From Nocardia iowensis (GTDB lineage: Bacteria; Actinomycetota; Actinomycetes; Mycobacteriales; Mycobacteriaceae): 64,000 nucleotides of DNA. The notes below the pieces were generated by a model. The model made no database searches, was not told where the DNA came from, and saw only the letters and a program-made list of their open reading frames with translations. The translations under genes were made by a program, and so were the position numbers. Numbering within the stretch: the stretch's first letter is position 1; each line of letters opens with the position of its first letter. Below, piece after piece: positions 24,472 to 33,723 of the stretch. The DNA lies in assembly GCF_019222765.1 (NCBI RefSeq), contig NZ_CP078145.1, positions 930,001-994,000 on the forward strand. Direction: 5' to 3'.

Positions 24472-25719
24472 GTGAGTACCACCTTGGCCGAATCCGCCAG
24501 ATCCGCGACGCAGCGGGTCCGCGCGGCATCGCTGTTGCTCGGGCCCGCGTTCGTCGCTGCCATCGCCTATGTCGATCCGGGCAATGTGGCCTCCAACATC
24601 AGCGCGGGCGCGCAGTTCGGCTATCTGCTCGTCTGGGTCATCGTGATGGCCAACGTGATGGCGGGGCTGGTCCAATTCCTTTCGGCCAAGCTGGGTTTGG
24701 TCACCGGCATGTCATTGCCGGAGGCAGTGCGCGCGAAGTCGAGCCGGACGGTGCGGCTGGCGTATTGGGGGCAGGCCGAGACGGTCGCGATGGCCACCGA
24801 CCTGGCCGAGGTGGTCGGCGGCGCGATCGCGCTCAACCTGTTGTTCGATCTGCCGCTGCTGGTCGGCGGTGTGATCACCGGGGTGGTCTCGATGGGTCTG
24901 CTGCTGGTGCAGGACCGGCGCGGACAGCGCCCGTTCGAGCGGGTGATCACCGGGCTGCTCGCCGTCATCGCGATCGGTTTCCTGACCAGCGTGTTCATCT
25001 CGCCGCCTTCGGTCTCCGGCACGGTCGGCGGACTGGTGCCGCGGTTCCAGGGCACCGAGAGCGTGCTGCTCGCCGCGGCCATGATCGGCGCGACGGTCAT
25101 GCCGCACGCGGTCTACCTGCACTCCGGCCTGGCCCGGGATCGGCACGGACACCCGGCCCCCGGCCCGCTGCGGGCCCGGCTGCTGCGGATCACCAAGGTG
25201 GACGTCGGCCTGGCCATGGTGCTGGCGGGCACGGTCAACCTGGCCATGGTGCTGATGGCGGCGAATACGCTGCGCGGTCATGAGGTCGAGACCTTGACCG
25301 ACGCGCACACCGCAGTCGGTGACGCGCTCGGCCCGGTCGCGGCACTGATGCTCGCCATCGGCCTGCTGGCCTCCGGTCTCGCCTCGACCTCGGTCGGTGC
25401 CTACGCGGGCGCGATGATCATGCAGGGCCTGCTGCGCAAGCACATTCCGCTGATGCTGCGTCGCCTGGTCACCCTGATCCCGGCGATCGCCATCCTCGCG
25501 ATCGGCGTCGATCCCACTCGCGCGCTGATCATTTCGCAGGTGGTGTTGTCCTTCGGCATCCCGTTCGCGCTGATCCCGCTGGTGCGGTTCACCAGCGATC
25601 GCAGCTTGATGGGCGCGGACACCAACCACCGCGTCACCTCCGCGTTCGCCTGGCTGATCGCCGCCATCATCTCGGCACTCAATGTGGCGTTGATCTACCT
25701 GACGGTCATCGGCGCCTGA
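24472..25719 (+). CDS. mntH: Nramp-family divalent metal (Mn2+) transporter
   Basis: Integral-membrane proton-coupled Mn2+/Fe2+ importer of about 415 residues. It shows the family motifs DPGN (35-38, metal binding) and MPHAVYLHS (~210), and is hydrophobic throughout with about 11 membrane segments. It closely follows the mycobacterial MntH pattern, including LLGPAFVAAIAYVDPGN near the start and GLASTSVGAYAGAMIMQG near residue 310. GTG at 24472 is chosen because an upstream in-frame ATG (24403) lies inside the terminator hairpin; no clear ribosome site supports it. It is a single gene, convergent with the next one. Confidence 0.9.
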   Translation: MSTTLAESARSATQRVRAASLLLGPAFVAAIAYVDPGNVASNISAGAQFGYLLVWVIVMANVMAGLVQFLSAKLGLVTGMSLPEAVRAKSSRTVRLAYWGQAETVAMATDLAEVVGGAIALNLLFDLPLLVGGVITGVVSMGLLLVQDRRGQRPFERVITGLLAVIAIGFLTSVFISPPSVSGTVGGLVPRFQGTESVLLAAAMIGATVMPHAVYLHSGLARDRHGHPAPGPLRARLLRITKVDVGLAMVLAGTVNLAMVLMAANTLRGHEVETLTDAHTAVGDALGPVAALMLAIGLLASGLASTSVGAYAGAMIMQGLLRKHIPLMLRRLVTLIPAIAILAIGVDPTRALIISQVVLSFGIPFALIPLVRFTSDRSLMGADTNHRVTSAFAWLIAAIISALNVALIYLTVIGA

Positions 25720-25747
25720 CTGGTGGGCGAAAGCGCCACGGCCGGAA

Positions 25748-26773
25748 TCAGACCCAGTTCTCGATCCAGTACTTCCAGATCAGCGGGGCGTAGCCGGCCA
25801 GTGGCGGCACCTTGATGTCGGTGCCCGCGAGTGCGGCGCTGGTGTTCCGGCAGTCGAACCAGCAGCTGAATTCGCTGTGCTCCAACACCTCCTGCGGAAC
25901 GCCGACCCGGGGGAGCACCCAGCTCGCGCCGGGCACCTGCAACACCATGTCGAGCGCGCGTTTCGGCATCACCTCGACCAGGTGCGGTGCACCGGCCTCG
26001 TCGGCGAACAGATTCAACGCCTCGGCCACGCTCTGTCTGCGCGGATCGACCAAGTGAAAGGTCGTCGCGTTCGGACCGGGTTGGTGCGCAATATGATCCA
26101 GCGCGCGGGCCACGAAATCTACCGGGACCATATTGGTTTCGCCGAGCTTGGGCACCAGCACCGGCAGGATTCTCGGCAGCTGCGCACCCATCCGCAGCAG
26201 CCGGAAAAAGTAGTACGGTCCGTCGATCCGGTCGATCTCGCCGGTCCGGGAATGACCGATCACCAACGAGGGCCGATAGATACGCCAGGGCAGCGCGGAA
26301 CCGCGCACGATCCGCTCGGCCTCGAACTTGGCCCGCTGCACGGGTGTGGTCAGCTCTTGGCCCTCGTCGAACATCTCCTCGGTGAACAGGCCCTCCGTCG
26401 AACCGGCCACCTCCACCGTCGAGACATGATGCAACAGACCGGCTTTCAGCCCCTCGGCGACATCGACCAGATGCCGCGTGCCGTCGCCGCGCTCGGCGAG
26501 GTCATAGCTGGACGCCAAATGGAAGACATGGTCGATCGAGCCGCGATGCTCGGCAAGCCAAGCCGGATCGATCCCCAGTCCGGGCGCGCCTAGGTCACCG
26601 CGCACCGGCAACACCCGATCCCCGCCGCCCCACTCCCGGGCGCAGCAGGTGAACCGGTCGGCGGACTCGGCGCCCGGCCGCACCAGCACATGGATGTCAC
26701 CCTCGCGTTTCAGCAGCTCGGGGACGAGGAACCGACCGATGAACCCAGTTGCCCCGGTAACCAGGTAGCCCAT
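25748..26773 (-). CDS. Extended SDR family protein (NAD(P)-binding), catalytic Tyr replaced
   Basis: About 341 residues with an N-terminal Rossmann motif TGATGFIG (6-13), typical of extended short-chain dehydrogenases and of the reductase part of acyl-CoA/thioester reductases. The usual Tyr-x-x-x-Lys pair is altered: the sequence reads VQRAKFEAE where relatives usually have Y-x-R-x-KFEAE, so Val sits where Tyr is expected and Lys is kept. It may act on a lipid or carbonyl substrate by another route, or only bind nucleotide. It is not obviously part of an operon. Confidence 0.8.
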   Translation of the reverse strand: MGYLVTGATGFIGRFLVPELLKREGDIHVLVRPGAESADRFTCCAREWGGGDRVLPVRGDLGAPGLGIDPAWLAEHRGSIDHVFHLASSYDLAERGDGTRHLVDVAEGLKAGLLHHVSTVEVAGSTEGLFTEEMFDEGQELTTPVQRAKFEAERIVRGSALPWRIYRPSLVIGHSRTGEIDRIDGPYYFFRLLRMGAQLPRILPVLVPKLGETNMVPVDFVARALDHIAHQPGPNATTFHLVDPRRQSVAEALNLFADEAGAPHLVEVMPKRALDMVLQVPGASWVLPRVGVPQEVLEHSEFSCWFDCRNTSAALAGTDIKVPPLAGYAPLIWKYWIENWV

Positions 26774-26883
26774 AGCCAGTGAACATAGCAGTCCCGTCGC
26801 TCCGAGACTTCAGGCCAGACACGGGTGCGCTGATCGTTATGTACCGGCGAGATCAGTTGTCGCCTAGGCACAGTTCCCGGTTC

Positions 26884-27705
26884 TCAGTCGGCGAACACCG
26901 GCTTGCGCTTGGTGAGCATCGCGGTTGCTCCTTCGATGAAGTCGGGGGACTTCAAAAGTTCGCTCTGGCCGGTCTTTTCGGCTGCCAGGGCCGCGTCGAG
27001 TGAGGTCAGTGTTGCTTGATTGAGGGCCTTCTTGGTGAGTTCCAGTGCGCGGCGTGGGCCCGCGGCGAGCTTGGCTGCCACGGCTTCCACCTTCGCGTCG
27101 AGCTCGTCCTCGGGCAGCACCGCGGTGAGTAGCCCCGCTTGCTTTGCGGCGGGAGCGGGAAGGCGCTCGCCGAGCAGGGCCATCTCCGCGGCGAGGGGGC
27201 GCCCGGCCGCGGCGGCGACCATGGCGGCCGCGCCGCCGTCGGGCATCAGGCCGATGTTGATGAAAGCCAGCAAAAGGTAGGCGTCCTCGCTGGCGTAGAC
27301 CAGGTCGGCGGCCAACGCGATGCCGACGCCGACACCCGCCGCCGCGCCCTTGATGCGGACGATCACCGGGACGGGGGCATCGACGATGGATTTCACCAGT
27401 CGGTTCGCCGCGTCCATGACCATGTCGGAGGTGATGCCGCGCTGGGCCTCGCCCGCAGTGGCCGACAGGTCGGCACCGGTGCAGAAATCCCCGCCCTCGC
27501 CGGTCAGCACGATCACCCGCACCGACCGGTCCTCGGCCGCGGCGAGGAAGGTGTCGCCGAGGGCGACCATGGTGTCGTAGTCGACCGCGTTCTTGCGCTT
27601 CGGCTTGGTGATCGTCACCCGGAGCACCCGGCCGTCGTGGACCGCGGAAAAGCCCGTCGCGGGTGAGGAGGACTCAGCTACCGCTGCGGAATCTGTATTG
27701 CTCAT
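26884..27705 (-). CDS. Enoyl-CoA hydratase/isomerase (crotonase) family, PaaG-like
   Basis: Crotonase-fold protein of 273 residues. Oxyanion-hole segments are GDFCTGADL (~72-80) and KGAAAGVG (~119-126). The active-site loop reads INIGLMPDGG with Asp156 and no Glu in the hydratase position. That pattern is known from PaaG-type and delta3-delta2-enoyl-CoA isomerases rather than true hydratases, so a double-bond or ring isomerase is the better guess. It is divergent from a tandem TetR regulator, and two direct repeats in the shared promoter suggest that regulator controls it. Confidence 0.85.
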   Translation of the reverse strand: MSNTDSAAVAESSSPATGFSAVHDGRVLRVTITKPKRKNAVDYDTMVALGDTFLAAAEDRSVRVIVLTGEGGDFCTGADLSATAGEAQRGITSDMVMDAANRLVKSIVDAPVPVIVRIKGAAAGVGVGIALAADLVYASEDAYLLLAFINIGLMPDGGAAAMVAAAAGRPLAAEMALLGERLPAPAAKQAGLLTAVLPEDELDAKVEAVAAKLAAGPRRALELTKKALNQATLTSLDAALAAEKTGQSELLKSPDFIEGATAMLTKRKPVFAD

Positions 27706-27750
27706 ATCTGCTCCTACGCTGCAACTCAGCGGCTACCGTGCCATGAATAG

Positions 27751-27779
27751 TGGTTAACTTTGCGAATTGTGGTTAACTT
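27751..27779 (+). promoter_or_regulatory. Direct-repeat operator between crotonase and TetR genes
   Basis: TGGTTAACTT occurs at 27751-27760 and again at 27770-27779, a 19-base period (two helical turns), each with a GTTAAC palindrome core. It sits in the 130-base divergent promoter region and is a candidate site for the adjacent TetR protein. Confidence 0.6.
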
Positions 27780-27835
27780 AGGTTCCATTGTCGGGCGCTG
27801 TCAACCAGCGGCGCCGCCGGAGAACGGAGAGGTGC

Positions 27836-29110
27836 ATGGTCGCGGATCGCAGCGAGGTCGGCCTCGCTTCCGCGCGGTCCGACGCCGACGACTCGGCATC
27901 GCGGAGCGATTCCGTGGGGGGTGGTGGTCGGGTGACGGGCGGGCCGGTGCGCCGCAGGCCCAAGGATCGCAAGGTGCAGATCATCCGGGCGGCCGCGCGC
28001 GCGTTCAGCGAGCGCGGGTACTACCCGGTCGGCGTGGACGAGATCGCCGCCGAGGTCGGCATCTCCGGGCCCGCTCTCTATCGCCATTTCACGAACAAGT
28101 ACGCGCTGCTCGTCGCGGCCGCGGAAGAAGGGGCGCGACACCTGCTGAACGTCGCCCGCGCCGCGGACGACGAACACCTGGAACCGGCCCGGCGGCTGGA
28201 CGCCCTGATCCGGGCGATCAGCGAACACACCATCGAGATCCGCCGCGAGGCCGGGCTGTACCGCTGGGAGCGGCGCTACCTGGAACGCGAAGATCGCATC
28301 CGGATCAGGAAGATCTACGACGACCTGAACGGCACCCTCGCCGGGCCCATCGCGCAACTGCGACCCGACTCCCCGCCCGCGGATGTCGCGATGCTGGCGG
28401 CCGCCGTGCTCAGCGCGATCGCCAGCATTTCCGCGCACCGCAGTGCGCTGTCCGGCGCGCGGCTGCTGCCGCTGTTGCACGACATGTCCTTGGCGATCCT
28501 GCGCGCCGACCTGCCGCCCGCGCCGCCGGAACCGGATCCGGGTCCCGTCACGCGCGGCCTGCCGGTGTCGTCGAAGCGCGAACAACTGCTCACCGAGGCG
28601 ATCCGGATCTTCGGCAGGCAGGGCTACCACGAGGCCAGCATCGAGGAGATCGGCGCGGCGGTCGGCATCAACGCCTCCAGCGTGTACCGCTACTTCGCCA
28701 GCAAGTCCGATCTGCTCGCCGCCGCGTTCTACCGGACCGGTGACCGGGTCGCCCTCGCGATCACCGAGGCACTCGCCGAGGCCACCAGCCGCGAGGACGC
28801 GGTGCGCCGCATCGCCGAGCGCCAAGCCAGGCTCACCTTCGCGATGCCGGAGATCATGCCGGTCTACTACGCCGAATTCAGCAATCTGCCGCAGGCCGAA
28901 CAGCACAAGCTGCGCGCCATTCAACGCCAGAACGTCCTCGAGTGGGCCAACCTGCTGGACGGCGACCCGGTCGAGGCTCGCTTCCGGGTACACGCCGCCA
29001 TCGGTCAGGTCATCGACGTCGGGCGGCTACTCCACTTCGACTCGCGCCCAGCCCAATTGGCCCGCGTCACCGCGCTGATGGAAGCAGTCCTGCTCGGTCA
29101 CTCGGCATAG
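27836..29110 (+). CDS. TetR/AcrR regulator with two tandem TetR units
   Basis: 424 residues, about twice the length of a normal TetR protein. Two complete TetR N-terminal helix-turn-helix domains are visible, near residues 45-95 (ALYRHFTNK) and 246-296 (SVYRYFASK), each followed by its own helical ligand domain. One chain may therefore act as an internal pseudo-dimer. GGAGAGG precedes the ATG by about five bases. It is divergent from the crotonase gene; the ligand is unknown, possibly an acyl-CoA. Confidence 0.9.
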   Translation: MVADRSEVGLASARSDADDSASRSDSVGGGGRVTGGPVRRRPKDRKVQIIRAAARAFSERGYYPVGVDEIAAEVGISGPALYRHFTNKYALLVAAAEEGARHLLNVARAADDEHLEPARRLDALIRAISEHTIEIRREAGLYRWERRYLEREDRIRIRKIYDDLNGTLAGPIAQLRPDSPPADVAMLAAAVLSAIASISAHRSALSGARLLPLLHDMSLAILRADLPPAPPEPDPGPVTRGLPVSSKREQLLTEAIRIFGRQGYHEASIEEIGAAVGINASSVYRYFASKSDLLAAAFYRTGDRVALAITEALAEATSREDAVRRIAERQARLTFAMPEIMPVYYAEFSNLPQAEQHKLRAIQRQNVLEWANLLDGDPVEARFRVHAAIGQVIDVGRLLHFDSRPAQLARVTALMEAVLLGHSA

Positions 29111-29160
29111 GGCCGCCCCACTCGCAGCCGATTCCGGGCGCGGATAGTGGATGGCGGCAA

Positions 29161-30687
29161 TCAGGCGCGCCGACCGTGCCGGATCCGAAAGATGGTCTTG
29201 GCCAAGCGCACATGCCGCGGGTGACGGTCGAAGGTGGACAGATTCACCGGGGCCTGATAACGCTTGCGGGCGATGGCCAGCGTGTGGCTGAACTCCCGCA
29301 GGCCTTGATCGCCGTGGCTGTGACCCTGTCCGTATTCGCCGACGCCGCCGTAGGGGAGCGCGGGGATGCCCGCGTAGGCGGTCGAGGAATTGATGGTGAC
29401 CACCCCGACGCGCAGCCGCTCGGCGAACGCCTCGATCTCGTGCACGTCCCTGGTGAAGACCGAGACCGCGACATCGTTGCCCACCGCGTTGATCCGCTGT
29501 GCGGCGTCGTCCATGCTGGTCACCTTGTTCACGACCAGCATGGGCCCGATGCCCTCGCCGGTGATGGCCACGCTCTCCTCGGGCACCTCGGCGAGCACCA
29601 CGGGTTCGATGTACGGCTCGCGAATCGAATCCAGCCCGCCGACCACCGCGCGCCCGCCGCGGGCCAGTGCGTCGCGAATCTGCTTGCGTACCACTTCGAC
29701 CTGCGACTCCAAGATCATCGGGCCGTACGACGCCCGCTTGTCGGCGCCGGGTCGCAGCTTGGCGGCCTGCGCGGCGACCAACTCCAGGAAGCGGTCGTAT
29801 ACCGACTCCGCAACGTAGGCCCGCTGAATCCCGGTGGCGTTCTGCCCGGCATTGGCCATCGCCCCGAACACCGCGGCCTCGGCGGCATCGTCGAGCTTCG
29901 CGTCGACGTGCACGACCATGCTGCCCTTACCGCTGCGTTCCACGACCACCGGCGTCATCGACTGGGTACACAGCGCGATCACCTCGCGCGCGCCGGAATC
30001 CGAACCGGCATAAGCGATCTTGTCCACCTTGGCCCGGCACAGCGCGGTTCCGGTCAGGTGGTCGCCGGTGACCACTTGCAGCACCGGCTGGTTGGGCGCC
30101 AGCCTGGTCCAGCTGTCGGCCAGCCAGACGCCGACGCCGGTGGTCAGTTCATGCGGTTTGAACACCACCGTATTGCCCGCGGCCATCGCGTAGGCGATCG
30201 AGCCCATCGGTGTGAACACCGGGTTGTTCCACGGACCGAGCACCCCGATCACCCCGAGCGGCAGGTAGCCGACCGAGGCGCGCTGATTGCGGGTCAGCCA
30301 GGTGGAGCCGAGCTTGTGCCTGCCGAGTGCGCGCGCCGCGTTGCGGGCCGCCCAGTCGAGGTTCTCCACCGCCAGCATCACCTCGATGGCCGCGTCCGCC
30401 TCCGGCTTTCCGGTTTCCTCGGACAGGATCTCGACCAATTCGCCTGCGCGGCGGGTAATGTCGCGCTTCCAGTCGAGCAGCCAGCGCTTGCGCCCACTGA
30501 ATCCGAGCTCGGCCCACCATCTTTCGGCCGATCGGGCACCGCGCACGGTGCGGTTGATTTCGCCCGCGCCCATCACGGCGTAGTTGCCGACGGTCTCGCC
30601 GGTGCGCGGGTCGTAGGACGTCAGCACGTTCGGTCGGCCCGATCCTCCCGGCTGCGCCGCCAGTCGTGGCTGCGCGGACTCGGCCAT
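29161..30687 (-). CDS. Aldehyde dehydrogenase family protein lacking the catalytic Cys
   Basis: 508 residues with the whole aldehyde dehydrogenase fold: GPWNNP (151-156), FKP with its cofactor Lys, general-base Glu250 and a C-terminal NSSTAYAGIPALPYGG loop. The nucleophile motif, usually GQxC, reads GQNAT here: residue 284 is Ala (GCC codon), and Cys to Ala needs two or more base changes, so it is not a single sequencing error. Either the enzyme is catalytically dead or it works differently. ATG 30687 has GAGAGGTG at good spacing. It is convergent with the TetR gene and divergent from the ABC operon. Confidence 0.85.
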   Translation of the reverse strand: MAESAQPRLAAQPGGSGRPNVLTSYDPRTGETVGNYAVMGAGEINRTVRGARSAERWWAELGFSGRKRWLLDWKRDITRRAGELVEILSEETGKPEADAAIEVMLAVENLDWAARNAARALGRHKLGSTWLTRNQRASVGYLPLGVIGVLGPWNNPVFTPMGSIAYAMAAGNTVVFKPHELTTGVGVWLADSWTRLAPNQPVLQVVTGDHLTGTALCRAKVDKIAYAGSDSGAREVIALCTQSMTPVVVERSGKGSMVVHVDAKLDDAAEAAVFGAMANAGQNATGIQRAYVAESVYDRFLELVAAQAAKLRPGADKRASYGPMILESQVEVVRKQIRDALARGGRAVVGGLDSIREPYIEPVVLAEVPEESVAITGEGIGPMLVVNKVTSMDDAAQRINAVGNDVAVSVFTRDVHEIEAFAERLRVGVVTINSSTAYAGIPALPYGGVGEYGQGHSHGDQGLREFSHTLAIARKRYQAPVNLSTFDRHPRHVRLAKTIFRIRHGRRA

Positions 30688-31052
30688 GATCACCTCTCGC
30701 AGTGTCGAAATCGGCGTGCGGACCACTTGCGGGGCAGCCGCCGCGGACGAGTGAGTGTTCCCCCGATTAGCAGACTATGGTCGTCGCGACGGGCCGACAA
30801 GGCTCGTCCGCCGCCACCACGCTGCCCTTGACACTGTCCACCAGCGCCGATCTGCGTCGCGCCGGACGGATATCGGCGACTGTGAGTAAGGACACAATTA
30901 ACGCGCACTCCCGTTGGGTACCGTGCGGGCGACCCGGTGCGAACCCTGCATACCGGTAACATCGCGCCAAGCGCTACGGATCACCTATGGGGACGTATAC
31001 GCGCGCGCTCCGGCGGCCCCGAGTCGTCGCAATTGCCGATAGTGGAGAGTTG
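30688..31052. other. Divergent promoter region, 365 bases, no gene seen
   Basis: Separates the ALDH-like gene (minus) from the drrA-like gene (plus). No convincing coding frame, repeat or named operator was seen. Confidence 0.5.
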
Positions 31053-32036
31053 ATGCCGAGCTTGAACCAAGCAGATCTGCGTGCGAGTGAGCCAGCGGTC
31101 CGGGTGACGGATGTTCGCAAGTCGTTCGGCGATGTGCACGCACTGCAGGGGGTCAGCTTCGTCGCCGACCGCGCCAGCGTCCTCGGCATCCTCGGCCCGA
31201 ACGGTGCGGGCAAGACGACGATGGTGAAGATCCTGTCGACACTGCTGCGGCCGGATTCGGGCACCGCCGTTGTCGCCGGGCACGATGTGCTGAAGGACGC
31301 GGCGGGGGTGCGTCGTTCGATCATGATGACCGGTCAGTACGCCGCGCTCGACGAGAACCTCTCCGGCCGGGAGAACCTGGAATTGTTCGGTCGCCTGATG
31401 GGCTTGAGCAAGTCCGCCGCCCGCAAGCGCGCCGACACCCTGCTCGAGGAATTCGATCTGGTGAGCGCGGGCCGTCGCGCGGTGCGCCACTATTCCGGCG
31501 GCATGCGCCGCCGGGTCGACATCGCCTGCGGTCTGGTGGTGCGTCCCGAGGTGGTGTTCCTCGACGAGCCGACCACCGGCCTCGATCCGCGCAGCCGCCA
31601 GGGTGTCTGGGATCTGGTGAACGCGCTGAAGGCGCAAGGCATCACGGTGCTGCTCACCACGCAGTACCTCGAGGAAGCCGACGTGCTCAGCGACAACATC
31701 ATCGTCATCGACAAGGGCACGGTGATCGCCGAGGGCACCGCCGACGAGCTCAAGGAGAAGACCGGCGGCAGCTACTGCGAGGTCGTCCCGCTCGACCCGA
31801 CCCAACTGCGTTCGACCGCCGCCGCGCTCGGCGACCTGGTACCCGCGGCGGTGCTCGCCGACATCGACGGCGGCGATCGCCTCTCGATTCCGGCGCCGGA
31901 GGGCGCGGCCACGCTGACCGAGGCGCTGCGCCGACTCGACACCGCGGGCATCGAGCTGGCCGACATCGCGTTGCGCAGGCCCTCGCTCGACGACGTGTTC
32001 CTGTCCATCACCGGTCGGTCGGGTGGGAACGCGTGA
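31053..32036 (+). CDS. drrA: DrrA-like ABC exporter ATP-binding protein
   Basis: 327 residues: Walker A GPNGAGKTT (48-56), signature YSGGMRRR, Walker B VVFLDEPTTGLDP and the C-terminal regulatory extension of the daunorubicin-resistance (DrrA) subfamily. It powers the ABC-2 permeases encoded next. ATG 31053 is chosen over upstream frames because GGAGAG precedes it by about five bases. The stop overlaps the next start by four bases, giving tight coupling. In mycobacteria DrrABC exports complex lipids; in streptomycetes, drugs. A link to the nearby NRPS products is possible but unproven. Confidence 0.9.
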   Translation: MPSLNQADLRASEPAVRVTDVRKSFGDVHALQGVSFVADRASVLGILGPNGAGKTTMVKILSTLLRPDSGTAVVAGHDVLKDAAGVRRSIMMTGQYAALDENLSGRENLELFGRLMGLSKSAARKRADTLLEEFDLVSAGRRAVRHYSGGMRRRVDIACGLVVRPEVVFLDEPTTGLDPRSRQGVWDLVNALKAQGITVLLTTQYLEEADVLSDNIIVIDKGTVIAEGTADELKEKTGGSYCEVVPLDPTQLRSTAAALGDLVPAAVLADIDGGDRLSIPAPEGAATLTEALRRLDTAGIELADIALRRPSLDDVFLSITGRSGGNA

Positions 32037-32857
32037 GCGCTCCCACTATCCCGACCCGGGCCGCCGACGCGGCCGCGTTGTTCGCGGACCTACCCAAGCC
32101 CCGGCTGTCCTCGTTCGCCCAGTGGCGTGCGCTGTCCGGCCGCATCGTCCGGACCATGGCCACCAAGGGTGAGCTGATCGTCGCGGTGGTGACGCCGCTG
32201 GTGTTCACCGTCGGGTTCTACCTACCGCTGCGCTACGTCATGAAGTTCCAGGGTGTCGACTACGCCCAGTACGTCATGCCGATCATCGTGTTGCAGACAA
32301 TGGCCTTCACCATGATGTCGAACGCGCAGTTGGCCGCGTTCGAGGCGCTGACCGGGCTGAGTACCCGAATGCAGACCATGCCGATCGGCATGCTGGTTCC
32401 GTTGTCCGCGCGGGTCGCGGCCGGGCTGGTTCGTTCGGTCACCTCGTTGGTCGCGGCACTGCTCTTCGGATATGTGATCGGTTTCCGTTTCGTCGCGGGT
32501 TTCGGCCAGGCCGCTTTGTTCTGCGTTTTCGCCTTAGCGGTCGGCACCACGCTCGCGCTCGGCGCGGACGCGCTCGGCAGCCTGACCAAGAGCCCGGAAT
32601 CGCTGAGTCAGGCGCTGACCCTGCCCACGCTCATCTTCGGCATGCTCTCCTGTGGCTTCGTCCCGGAACGCAGCTTTCCGGAGTGGATTCGCGGGTTCGT
32701 GCGCAATCAGCCGGTCTCGCAGTTCTCCTTCGCGCTGCGTGACATGGCCGCGGGCGGGGTGAGCTGGCAGGTGTTGTGGGTGCCGCTGGTCTGGGTGATC
32801 GGGCTAGCGCTCGTGTTCACCCCGCTGGCGATCTGGGCGAGCGCGAGGCGGTCATGA
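32033..32857 (+). CDS. drrB: ABC-2 type permease, DrrB-like
   Basis: 274-residue membrane protein with about six hydrophobic segments and the ABC-2 family layout (conserved SQALTLPTLIFGMLSCGFVP region). The GTG start overlaps the drrA stop (GTGA) and its stop overlaps the next start, so three genes form one coupled operon. Confidence 0.85.
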   Translation: MSAPTIPTRAADAAALFADLPKPRLSSFAQWRALSGRIVRTMATKGELIVAVVTPLVFTVGFYLPLRYVMKFQGVDYAQYVMPIIVLQTMAFTMMSNAQLAAFEALTGLSTRMQTMPIGMLVPLSARVAAGLVRSVTSLVAALLFGYVIGFRFVAGFGQAALFCVFALAVGTTLALGADALGSLTKSPESLSQALTLPTLIFGMLSCGFVPERSFPEWIRGFVRNQPVSQFSFALRDMAAGGVSWQVLWVPLVWVIGLALVFTPLAIWASARRS

Positions 32858-33723
32858 GTTCTGTGGAGGCCACCATGGCGCGAGTCGAGGAGACCGAAAA
32901 CATCGCGTGGAAAACGCCGTTGCCCGAAGTGGCGGCGAAGCCAGAGAACTCGCTGAGCCTGTGGGTCACACACAGCCTGATCCAGTGCAAGCGGCTGTTG
33001 CTGGTGTGGGCGCGGGATCCCGCGACGACGATCCAGACGCTGGTGTATCCGGCGTTGACGCTGGTGATGTTCCGGATCGTGCTCGGTAATTCGATCACCG
33101 CGTACACCGGCCAGCCCAGCATCTACGCGCAGGTTCCGTTGCTCGCGCTGGTCGCCGCGATGTCTGGTGCGGTCGTGAGCGCGTTGGGGTTCAAGGGCGA
33201 GAAGATGACCGGCCTGCTCGGCCGGTTCTGGACCATGCCGATTCACCGAGCGGCCGGGCTGACCGGGCGTCTGCTGGCCGAGGCGGTCCGGGTGCTGATC
33301 ACGACTCTGTTCGTCGTCGCGGTCGGGATGCTGTTGGGTTTCCGCTTCCTCGAAGGGCCGCTCGCCGGGATCGCGTTGATCGCGATTCCCGTGCTGTTCG
33401 GTGTCGCCTTCGCCGTGCTCGTCACCGCCCTGGCCACCATCACCGACGGCGTGATGCTGGTGAACGTCATCGGCATCATCAACACGCTGCTGATGTTCTT
33501 CAACACCGGTTTCGCACCTGTCTTCGCCTATCCGTCCTGGCTGCGAAGCACGATTCAGAACCAGCCGATGAGCTGTGCGATCGACGCGATGCGCGGGTTG
33601 GCCTACGGCGGACCGGTCGGGGAGCCACTGATGAAGACCCTGCTGTGGGCGATCGGGCTGATCATCGTGTTCGCCTACCCGGCCGTGCGCGGCTATCGCC
33701 GGGCGGCCGAGACCGGCGCCTGA
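32854..33723 (+). CDS. drrC: ABC-2 type permease, DrrC-like
   Basis: 289-residue membrane protein, second permease of the exporter, with a ~45-residue polar N-terminal tail before the first membrane segment. ATG 32854 overlaps the previous stop (ATGA). Its last 31 bases overlap the end of the convergent lycopene-cyclase-like gene. Confidence 0.85.
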   Translation: MSSVEATMARVEETENIAWKTPLPEVAAKPENSLSLWVTHSLIQCKRLLLVWARDPATTIQTLVYPALTLVMFRIVLGNSITAYTGQPSIYAQVPLLALVAAMSGAVVSALGFKGEKMTGLLGRFWTMPIHRAAGLTGRLLAEAVRVLITTLFVVAVGMLLGFRFLEGPLAGIALIAIPVLFGVAFAVLVTALATITDGVMLVNVIGIINTLLMFFNTGFAPVFAYPSWLRSTIQNQPMSCAIDAMRGLAYGGPVGEPLMKTLLWAIGLIIVFAYPAVRGYRRAAETGA

